Assembly (NCBI RefSeq): GCF_011769525.1
Contig: NZ_CP050440.1
Span: 7,426,001-7,490,000 of the forward strand
From: Tolypothrix sp. PCC 7910
GTDB lineage: Bacteria; Cyanobacteriota; Cyanobacteriia; Cyanobacteriales; Nostocaceae
DNA: 64,000 bases
Reading direction: 5' to 3'
The position numbers were made by a program, and so were the translations under genes. Numbering within the stretch: the stretch's first letter is position 1; the number at the start of each line of letters is the position of its first letter. The notes below the pieces were generated by a model that did not search any database, was not told where the DNA came from, and saw only the letters and a list, made by a program, of their open reading frames with translations. Shown piece by piece: positions 7,638 through 13,773 of the stretch.

Positions 7638-8994
7638 AAGATTTTGCCCAAAGTTGTTGGGTGTAAGCGTCAATCTCACGATGGCGCTTACGCCTTGTTT
7701 TGACCAATCCAAACAGCTTTTGATGTTCGACAAGATAGGTCACAACTTCATTGGCATCACCACGGAGAACAGCTTGGGAGAAATGGTATAAACTAAGGAA
7801 AACCATCTCTGTAGAAATTCGGTCTAAAGGCTGCTGAAGAGCGAGAGTGCTTCGCACACGCTTCTCTGCCAGAGGCTTTGCCAACGCGAACGCTACATCG
7901 ATGCATAATTGATTGAGAACAGCATAAAAAATCCAAGTGGCAAAAATTTGGATTTGTACGCCGTTTGTATCACCCACCCAGATATAAGCCAGACCCAAAA
8001 GCCGTTTTGTGAGCAGAAAAGCATCTTCAACACGCCAACGACGATATAATTCAAATACCTGTTGGGCAGATAAGATTTGAGGATCAAGTACGTTTGTCAG
8101 ATAGTAATACCAAGTTGAACCCCATAAAACAGAAACTAAACCTACCTGGCGCTCTTCAGGATGAGAGCGATATTCCCCCATAGATATAATTTCATCACGA
8201 TAGAATGGGGCATGGGTCAAACAACGAATCACTTTGTAAGAAGTTTTTTCTGGCAGTCTTGTCAAAAAAAACTTATCAGCTTCTGTGAACGCATCAAACC
8301 AAGGAAACTTGAAAAATCCTAAATCAAAAATCAGCAATCCACCAATTGGTAGGCGTTCAAGTAATTGATCGCACCAAGTTTTATCATTGGCTTTGCTGTT
8401 TGTTGTATACCAGGTTGTGACTGGGCGATGGGTAAACGCTTCTACCACCATCATGATTTTTCCAGCCAGTGTTTTTTCTTGTTCTTGTAGTGCTTTTAGC
8501 TTCCTTCTCAATGCTTCCAGGGTCGAACCGTCAGCGATCCAAATGGCTGTGAATCTACCACATACTAACTGCCAATTCTCTGGAATTGCTTGATGTTTTG
8601 GTTTGGTAATGGTTGTTTGCATTACTTGCTCAAAAATTTGTGCAAATAATTCAATTGGTAGTGCTTGCAATCTTTTGGAAACTGCTTGGGCACTTACTTC
8701 GATTCGCTCCACCCATAACAATCCTTCTTGTGACAATACCCTTTGCACTTCTCTTAAGCCAGGAATCTGACGATACACTAAACTCACAACGCTCGCCATC
8801 ATCACTGGTCAAGTCAAGATTCTGTCTCGAAATTTTTTCTTGTCTTCGGTTTTATGCAACTTTAGTGGTTTAAAGTTCCTAGGAGATAGTAATGAAAATA
8901 TTTCTTGCTCGATTTCCGCAATCGGCGGTGCTGGTACATGCTTTTGCTGCCGCAGATCTGGGTTTCCTGTTCGCGCTGGGCGTTTTCTACTCAT
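7633..8994 (-). pseudogene. IS4 family transposase, in-frame stop
   Basis: One reading frame from ATG 8994 to TAA 7633 encodes an IS4-type DDE transposase of about 453 codons, broken by TGA at 8809-8811. The junction reads RILT-stop-PVMMASVVS with no frame change, so a Leu codon (TTA or TTG) probably became TGA by one substitution. Downstream, GTG 8805 could restart a 390-residue product. DDE residues are visible: IWIADGS, LLIFDLGF and the R-x3-E-x6-K box in YRRWRVEDAFLLTKR. Near the C-terminus, residues AFALAKPLAEKRVRSTLA are encoded by a GC-rich dispersed repeat apparently inserted in frame. Whether the truncated product works is unknown. Confidence 0.85.
7843..7896. repeat. GC-rich dispersed repeat inside transposase
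   Basis: A block of about 54 bp contains GTGCTTCGCAC, CTCTGCCAGAG and GCCAACGCGAACGCT. It has the nested small palindromes typical of Nostocales interspersed repeats and is more GC-rich than the surrounding gene. Its length is about 18 codons, so the transposase frame stays open through it. Removing it would join CIDVA directly to LQQPLDRIS. The exact edges are inferred. Confidence 0.6.
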
Positions 8995-9004
8995 GATGTA
9001 TCAC

Positions 9005-9030
9005 TAAGAACATCAATATTGATGTTCTTA
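9005..9030. promoter_or_regulatory. perfect 26-bp palindrome upstream of transposase
   Basis: TAAGAACATCAAT at 9005-9017 is exactly mirrored by ATTGATGTTCTTA at 9018-9030, with no spacer. It lies 10 bases before the transposase ATG at 8994 on the coding strand. It could be a dimeric repressor operator, or an RNA hairpin that hides the ribosome binding site in transcripts entering from outside the element, a control known for IS10 and IS50. Which of these applies is inference. Confidence 0.6.
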
Positions 9031-9055
9031 GATTACATCTTATGCTTCCTTTAAG

Positions 9056-9093
9056 CTTAAGTTGACACCAATGGGCACTGCCTTGCCCTCTAG
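9056..9093 (-). repeat. right terminal inverted repeat of IS
   Basis: This is the right end of the IS, reading CTTAAGTTGACACCAATGGG inward to outward and ending GCCCTCTAG. It lies on the upstream side of the transposase gene, so it may carry part of its promoter. Confidence 0.9.
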
Positions 9094-9201
9094 AATATTA
9101 TTGATGTCTCGCAAACATTATTTTATTTGGTATTAAAAACCCAAAATCGATACAGCATTACAAAAAGGAAAAGGGGAAAGAAAACAGGTTGTAATTTAAC
9201 C

Positions 9202-9249
9202 TTTTCCCTTTCCCCAATCCCCAATCCCCAATCCCCAGTCCCTACTCCC
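9202..9249. repeat. GGGGATT heptamer tandem repeat
   Basis: On the minus strand this reads GGGACT then three consecutive GGGGATT units, then GGGG and a purine-rich tail. It is a short tandem repeat of the cyanobacterial STRR class. It overlaps the last codons of the SPFH gene: the TAG stop at 9242-9244 lies at the repeat edge, so repeat variation could change the end of that protein. Confidence 0.8.
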
Positions 9250-10828
9250 GATTAATCCGAATTAACTCGGTTAAAATACTATCCAAGCTGCCATTAACTT
9301 GAATTTTTTCAATTTTCTCAGCAATTCTTTCTAGTACTTCCAATTCCTTCAACCGCAAAGCTACGGGGTTATCCTCCATTACCTTGGCAGTATTCAACAT
9401 ACTGCGAGTAGCAGCAGTTTCTTCACGACGACGAACTACGTTAGCTTGAGCAGCTTTTTCTGCTTCTACTACCTTGCTCAAAATCGTCTTGATTTCACCA
9501 GGGAGAATAATATCTTTCACCCCTACGGAATCTACTTCAATTCCATAGTCTGCGGTTTTCTGGCGAATATATTCAGAGATACTTCTATCAATTGCACCTT
9601 TATCCTCTAGCAACGCATCCAGAGTTTTTTCCCCAACTGCGCCACGCAAAGCAAACTGTAGCTCTTTGTATAAGTAGCCAGTAATATCTACTAAAGCATT
9701 TTTGGCTCTCAGGGGATCGAGAATGCGAAAACCAGCAGTTAAGTTTAAACGCAAAGGCACTTTATCCTTAGAAAGGATATCTTGGCCAGATACTTCGAGA
9801 GTTTGCTGACGCAAATCAAAGACTTGCGTTTGCCAAGAACGCCCAAACACCCACCATGCGTGTTTTCCAGGCTGGAGTTGAGTTTGAAATTCTTGATCAA
9901 TGTACAGTAAGCCTACGTGCTGTGTTGGTACTTCGCAAATATGCAAACTATTGCGGCTCAAAGATAAAGCCTCTGGTAAACCTGCTACTAACTCTGCAAC
10001 TAAGCAAGATGGCAACTTCGCATCGGTGCTGATGTCAATCACTTCGACTGCAACACCTTGCCAGAAAAGTTTGCGATCGCATGGTGCTAAAATAGCAATT
10101 ACTTTTCCTTGATAGCGTACAATTGCTACTTGCTGAGTATGTAATTGTACTGTCTCACAGTAAGCCGCTACAAATTCCGGATGATTTTCAATTAGTACAT
10201 CTTCTAAAGGAAAGCCAGGATTAGGAACAATTCGACTCAAAGAGCGAACTGACACATCTCGATTCACAGTCCAAAAAGCATAATCTCCCGGTTCTAGGGG
10301 CCGCACAAAGTTATTTTGCTCATACAGCAAACCAATTTCGTACTCAGAAATTATGAACTTTTTTAGCCCATTTATCGTAGTTAGACGTACTTGCTGTACA
10401 AATTCAGCAGGTAATTCTAAACTTTCATCCAAGTTGAATATATGAGATTCTACTTCAATAAAACCACGCCAAAAAGCCCGCAGTTGATTGGGTAGAACAC
10501 TCACCCAAGTTTGCCCCACACGTACTAAAGCAATTTGATTAAATGCAGTTCTTACTACTAATAAATATTCTTGTAATTGTGAACTGTGATTTCTCAGTAA
10601 CAATTCCAAGTTATTAATATTAGCTTCTGGTTGGTTAAGGTCATAGGTTTTTACTTGCCAATGCCAACCAAAGTAAGTATGGGTACCAGGCTGTAAGATT
10701 CTTTTAAAATCACTGCGATGATATAAAATTCCAATTTCGTTAGGTTTGATATAGAAAGTCTTCCACATAGAAACTTGTATAGATAACTTAGGTAGTCGTA
10801 GCCGAAGCAAAAAGTTTGATAACAACAT
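9242..10828 (-). CDS. SPFH/band-7 (slipin-like) protein, duplicated N-module
   Basis: A 528-residue protein. The C-terminal half (about 340-500) is an SPFH/band-7 domain (LSKDKVPLRLNLTAGFRILD...DSVGVKDIILPGEIKTILSK), followed by an Ala/Glu-rich coiled coil (VVEAEKAAQANVVRRREETA) of the type that drives oligomerisation. The N-terminal part repeats a module. IGILY...LQPG...W at 32-56, IGLLY...LEPG...W at 165-186 and VGLLY...LQPG...W at 305-326 are each spaced by about 135 residues. The first two are followed by QIALVRVGQ...FWRG and QVAIVRYQG...FWQG. Most slipins have one such module. There is no obvious membrane helix. It is probably a membrane-associated scaffold. Confidence 0.85.
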   Translation of the reverse strand: MLLSNFLLRLRLPKLSIQVSMWKTFYIKPNEIGILYHRSDFKRILQPGTHTYFGWHWQVKTYDLNQPEANINNLELLLRNHSSQLQEYLLVVRTAFNQIALVRVGQTWVSVLPNQLRAFWRGFIEVESHIFNLDESLELPAEFVQQVRLTTINGLKKFIISEYEIGLLYEQNNFVRPLEPGDYAFWTVNRDVSVRSLSRIVPNPGFPLEDVLIENHPEFVAAYCETVQLHTQQVAIVRYQGKVIAILAPCDRKLFWQGVAVEVIDISTDAKLPSCLVAELVAGLPEALSLSRNSLHICEVPTQHVGLLYIDQEFQTQLQPGKHAWWVFGRSWQTQVFDLRQQTLEVSGQDILSKDKVPLRLNLTAGFRILDPLRAKNALVDITGYLYKELQFALRGAVGEKTLDALLEDKGAIDRSISEYIRQKTADYGIEVDSVGVKDIILPGEIKTILSKVVEAEKAAQANVVRRREETAATRSMLNTAKVMEDNPVALRLKELEVLERIAEKIEKIQVNGSLDSILTELIRINRE

Positions 10829-11303
10829 TTATAACTTTTCTTAAGAGAATTAACCCTGTGTTCTGGTTAAGCTAATTTTTGTTATAACCAACAGAAAAAT
10901 ACTCTTGTGTTACATCAGCTAACTCAGTCAAATAGCAAATAAAATACTTCTGTAATACAAATACTACACTATATTTTAAAACTCTGCAAATGCAGATATT
11001 TACAGTTCAGTTGCGGGCAAATAGCATTTCCAAAACTGGATTAAGAGAACTGCTAAATTCCCTAAATTACCCAAAGGTAACCTAGAAAAAACAGCGCTCA
11101 GATATACCGTTCGCCTTGCCAAGTCCAGAATCTCCCAAGAGAAACCAGATATGACAAAGGAAGGGAAATACTCAAGTTAGGGAGAGAACATTTGCTCTAG
11201 CTCCTTCACTGTTACTACTTCGCATCACAGAGCGATCCAAAGTAGTAAGCACCTACACCGCAGAGTTTTGCATTAAGTTACATGGGCTACCGTGACAGGG
11301 TAG
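10829..11303. other. intergenic region, one hairpin, no gene seen
   Basis: About 475 bases separate the SPFH gene from the tRNA array. TTACTACTT at 11212-11220 and AAGTAGTAA at 11240-11248 form a perfect 9-bp inverted repeat with a 19-base loop. CTACC/GGTAG flank GTGACAG at about 11287-11304 just after the array. The hairpins lie downstream of the tRNAs in the direction of transcription and may end that transcript. The promoter of the SPFH gene should lie in 10829-10950, but no strong consensus is seen. No supported ORF. Confidence 0.4.
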
Positions 11304-11327
11304 TGTCTTTTGACCCGGACAGGGTTT
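11304..11327 (-). repeat. tRNA-array spacer repeat, copy 1
   Basis: This 24-bp sequence contains GACCCGGACAGGG and is identical to 11407-11430. It lies immediately 3' of the tRNA-Arg-like gene on the minus strand. It can form a small ACCC/GGGT hairpin, which may guide 3' processing. Confidence 0.75.
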
Positions 11328-11328
11328 T

Positions 11329-11402
11329 TGGGGCAGAAAGTGGATTTGAACCACTGATCTTTGGATACGAAGTCCAACGAGCTACCGCTGCTCTATTCCG
11401 CA
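11329..11402 (-). tRNA. tRNA-Arg(UCG)-like gene, somewhat degenerate
   Basis: The minus strand folds as a cloverleaf. The acceptor TGCGGAA pairs with TTCTGCC, with a mismatch at the first pair and one G-U pair. The D arm is GAGC/GCTC. The anticodon arm is TTGGA/TCCAA around CTTCGTA (anticodon TCG, reading CGA arginine codons). The T arm is AGTGG/CCACT with loop TTCAAAT. Position 37 is a pyrimidine and the CCA end is incomplete (CCA only if the discriminator is dropped), so function is uncertain. It lies between two identical spacer repeats. Confidence 0.7.
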
Positions 11403-11406
11403 AATT

Positions 11407-11430
11407 TGTCTTTTGACCCGGACAGGGTTT
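11407..11430 (-). repeat. tRNA-array spacer repeat, copy 2
   Basis: This is the second exact copy of the 24-bp spacer, between the 3' end of the CAT tRNA and the 5' end of the Arg-like tRNA. Each of these two tRNA genes is therefore followed by the same spacer, implying growth of the array by unit duplication. Confidence 0.75.
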
Positions 11431-11431
11431 G

Positions 11432-11506
11432 TGGTTGAAAGTACAGGAATCGAACCTGTAACACATCGATTATGAGTCGATTGCTCTACCAATGAGCTAA
11501 CTTCCT
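11432..11506 (-). tRNA. tRNA with CAU anticodon (Met or Ile2)
   Basis: A 75-base cloverleaf on the minus strand. The acceptor AGGAAGT pairs with ACTTTCA, with an A-A mismatch at the end and one G-U pair. The D arm is GCTC/GAGC with loop ATTGGTA. The anticodon arm is ATCGA/TCGAT around CTCATAA (anticodon CAT). The T arm is ACAGG/CCTGT with loop TTCGATT. The ending is ACCA, so the CCA is encoded. CAT could be elongator Met or lysidine-modified Ile2; the sequence alone does not settle this. It is the best preserved tRNA of the array. Confidence 0.85.
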
Positions 11507-11509
11507 GGG

Positions 11510-11575
11510 TGTTTGATGTAGGACTCGAACCTACGTCCGACCTCTTCGGCTGCTCTACCACTGAGCTAATCAAAC
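11510..11575 (-). tRNA. truncated tRNA-like gene (pseudo-tRNA)
   Basis: The minus strand has a perfect acceptor stem (GTTTGAT/ATCAAAC), a normal D arm (GCTC/GAGC, loop AGTGGTA) and a T arm (GTAGG/CCTAC, loop TTCGAGT). Only 16 bases (GCCGAAGAGGTCGGAC) lie between the D and T arms, where about 22 are normal. They can fold as a 4-bp stem with a 5-base loop, so no standard anticodon can be read. It is separated from the CAT tRNA by just three bases. Probably a decayed tRNA or a tRNA-like processing signal. Confidence 0.6.
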
Positions 11576-11752
11576 GATGGATCAACAACACATTGCTCGG
11601 CGGTATACGCTCAATTCAGAGTTTGGCGTACCAGACGGGTATACAGAACCCGAACCATAGCTTTGCTAATGTATTATTATTCTACTACTTAATGTAGCAC
11701 GAGTATTTGTCAGGTGGCAGTGAATAATTACTTATACCAAGTAAGGCGTGGC

Positions 11753-12376
11753 TCAAGTTTTAGGCGGCTGGTTATCAGGACGAGTAATTTGATATAAATC
11801 GTGAGTACTTGTATACCAATTCCCCGACAGGCGACCGATCGCATGTAGTTTGCTAACATCAATGGTGTTTTCAGGTGTAAGTAAATCGTCGCGGACGTGC
11901 CACATCACTGCTTCAGCGATAATTAATCCCGATTCACTACCTTCATTGCCAACATAAACTACTTGTTTGAGTACACACTCAATATTAATTGGTGACTCAG
12001 CAACTCGCGGCGCACGCACGCGTTTGCAAGGTGCAGGGGTTAGCCCTGCAATTTGAAATTCATCAACATCAGGCGGAAACTCACCACTAGTGAGGTTCAT
12101 GCGATCGCCTAATTCTTCTGCAACGATGTTGACTACTAATTCTCCTGACTGCTCTACATTCACCAGTGTGTCTTTTTTTGTCCCACGACGAGAACCGCAA
12201 GAGATAGCTAGAGTAGGTGGGTTTGCAGCCACACCCATAAAGAAACTGAAAGGCGCAAGATTTAACGTACCATCGCTAGCAATTGTAGACACCCAAGCGA
12301 TCGGACGGGGAACAATCGAGCCAATCAGTAATTGGTAGCTATTTCTAGGATCAATTTGTGAAGGATCAATAATCAT
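11753..12376 (-). CDS. flavin reductase family (FMN-binding split barrel)
   Basis: The 207-residue protein matches the flavin reductase-like split-barrel family. It starts with RNSYQLLIGSIVPRPIAWVS, followed by TLNLAPFSFFMGVAANPPTL, where the N-x-APFS loop binds FMN, and then an S-x-RRGTKKDTLVNV segment. Such proteins use NAD(P)H to reduce FMN, or act as general FMN-dependent reductases. It is the usual length and has no signal peptide, so it is cytoplasmic. It appears to be a single-gene unit, divergent from the hydrolase at 12579. Confidence 0.85.
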   Translation of the reverse strand: MIIDPSQIDPRNSYQLLIGSIVPRPIAWVSTIASDGTLNLAPFSFFMGVAANPPTLAISCGSRRGTKKDTLVNVEQSGELVVNIVAEELGDRMNLTSGEFPPDVDEFQIAGLTPAPCKRVRAPRVAESPINIECVLKQVVYVGNEGSESGLIIAEAVMWHVRDDLLTPENTIDVSKLHAIGRLSGNWYTSTHDLYQITRPDNQPPKT

Positions 12377-12578
12377 GTAGACTGCCCAGATAAAAACTAC
12401 AGTTTAATTTGAACCCGTACTACGTGTAACTGTGTCTTTAGGACGATGAATGCTCTCAAATACTGGGGTGAACTAGTAGTCAAACATTCAATGCACGTGA
12501 GATTTATTCACCTCCAAGCAGAAAGCTGAAAATTCTCTCCTGTGCTGCCTTCACAATCAGTCTTTAGCTGAACACGAT

Positions 12579-13430
12579 ATGATGGACAACCCTACTCAAC
12601 TTGTCTTGCCTACAGACAGCAACAAAGCAGATATTGAAACGGGTGAAATCTTATTTATTGGCACTGCAACTGTGCTTTTGCGCTATGCAGGATTCACAAT
12701 ACTTACCGACCCGAACTTTCTCCATAAAGGAGAACACGTGCATCTGCATTATGGCATCCGCTCGGCTCGAAAAACTAATCCAGCAATAGAAATGACGGAG
12801 TTACCACCCCTGGATTTAATTGTGCTGTCGCATATGCATGAGGATCATTTTGACCGCGTTGTTGAGCAAAAACTCGACAAAAACTTACCAATTATCACAA
12901 CCCCGCATGCAGCAAATAAGCTGAAACAAAAAGGATTTAAAGCAACGCAAGCACTTGATACTTGGGAAAGTATAACTGTTACCAAGGGCAATAATTCACT
13001 GCGAATTAGCGCTATGCCAGGAAGACATGGCCCTGGTGTGATCAATGCTCTACTTCCGCCTGTAATGGGCAGTATGTTGGAGTTTCAAAATTCTACCAAA
13101 GAAACTCTATATCGCCTCTACATTACTGGCGATACACTCTTATATGAAGAGTTAAAAGAAATTCCCCAAAAGTATCCTGACATTGACCTTGCATTACTGC
13201 ACTTAGGAGGAACAAAAATATTTGGTATTCTCCTAACTATGGATGCAATACAGGGAGTACAAGCAATTAAAATTATTGCTCCCCATACTGCTATACCAAT
13301 TCACTATAACGATTACACAGTTTTCAAATCACCGCTTGAAGACTTTATGCAGGCGGTTGCAGCAGCAGGGTTAGAAACTCAGGTGAGATACTTAAATCAT
13401 GGTGAAACTTACAAATTTGCTATGAAATAA
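12579..13430 (+). CDS. metallo-beta-lactamase-fold hydrolase (UlaG/NAPE-PLD-like)
   Basis: A 283-residue MBL-fold protein. The metal motif HMHEDH is at residues 85-90 (HxHxDH), preceded by ILFIGTATVLLRYAGFTILT, the substrate-side strand pair of UlaG-like lactonases and NAPE-PLD-type phosphodiesterases. Further ligands are expected at GRHGPG, the Asp of YITGDTLL and the His of HYNDY. Two Met codons start the frame, and either could be used. It is cytoplasmic (no signal peptide). The substrate is unknown; UlaG-like proteins hydrolyse lactones or phosphoesters. Confidence 0.85.
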   Translation: MMDNPTQLVLPTDSNKADIETGEILFIGTATVLLRYAGFTILTDPNFLHKGEHVHLHYGIRSARKTNPAIEMTELPPLDLIVLSHMHEDHFDRVVEQKLDKNLPIITTPHAANKLKQKGFKATQALDTWESITVTKGNNSLRISAMPGRHGPGVINALLPPVMGSMLEFQNSTKETLYRLYITGDTLLYEELKEIPQKYPDIDLALLHLGGTKIFGILLTMDAIQGVQAIKIIAPHTAIPIHYNDYTVFKSPLEDFMQAVAAAGLETQVRYLNHGETYKFAMK

Positions 13431-13773
13431 GTTTTTTTATCCCAATTTAACAACACAATACAACAGATAAGTAGGCGCACACAACATTGTTATGCCTTGA
13501 AAATATTTGAGGCTGAACAGCTTAATACTACAAAGAGATTCAGCCTTGCTTTAGACAATAAGCTTGAAATCCTTATCAATGACAAAGCGCAAAGTCGAGT
13601 CAGTCGTGTGGGCGGTGAGTGCAGCCACACGTGCGGCTATGCCGCCGAGTGGACTGCCGAATCCGAAGGGGTCTCCCGACTTGAACGAACTGACTTTGAG
13701 CGGAGGTTTCCTCCGCTCAGAACTTTGTAAAAATGGCAGCCTCAGCCAGTTATCTTTAATTTTGCCGGCCTAC
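13431..13773. other. intergenic with GC-rich hairpin cluster
   Basis: This 343-base convergent spacer holds a GC-rich block at about 13582-13725 unlike its AT-rich surroundings. It contains GCGGC-TAT-GCCGC and a 9-bp perfect hairpin, GAGCGGAGG-TTT-CCTCCGCTC (13698-13718). Flanking CAAAGTC (near 13590) and GACTTTG (near 13692) are inverted. The block reads as a dispersed structured repeat. Short ORFs across it are not supported. Confidence 0.55.
13698..13718. terminator. strong GC hairpin between convergent genes
   Basis: GAGCGGAGG, loop TTT, then CCTCCGCTC: a perfect 9-bp stem placed between the convergent hydrolase and VirB10-like genes. It could stop transcription in both directions, although no clear U-tract follows on either side. 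It is also part of the larger repeat block. Confidence 0.45.

Larger units (their letters stand above)
7600..9093. mobile_element. IS4-type insertion sequence, 1494 bp
   Basis: The element is bounded by 38-bp terminal inverted repeats: CTAGAGGGCACGGCATTGCC... at 7600-7637, and its reverse complement at 9056-9093 with only two differences. It carries one transposase reading frame on the minus strand, and the stop codon of that frame lies inside the left repeat. The flanks (AATATG left, AATATT right) look like a 5-of-6 target duplication. The transposase is interrupted by a stop codon, so the copy is probably not self-mobile. It lies between the secreted-protein gene and the SPFH gene and disrupts neither. 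Confidence 0.9.

Noticed and set aside
7633-8994. IS with two genes (orfA/orfB) using programmed frameshift
   Set aside because: Both parts are in the same reading frame and are separated only by a TGA codon, so there is no frameshift. A nonsense mutation is the simpler reading.
11304-11430. Two identical 24-bp repeats with a unique interval between them, looking like a minimal CRISPR array
   Set aside because: The interval folds as a tRNA-Arg-like gene and there are only two copies, no leader and no cas genes. The repeats are better explained as tRNA-array spacers.
11581-11680. Possible fourth tRNA upstream of the array (GGTTCGGGTTC resembles a T loop)
   Set aside because: No matching acceptor or D arm could be built around it. 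The stretch has only partial inverted repeats (GGTATACGC/GCGTACC).
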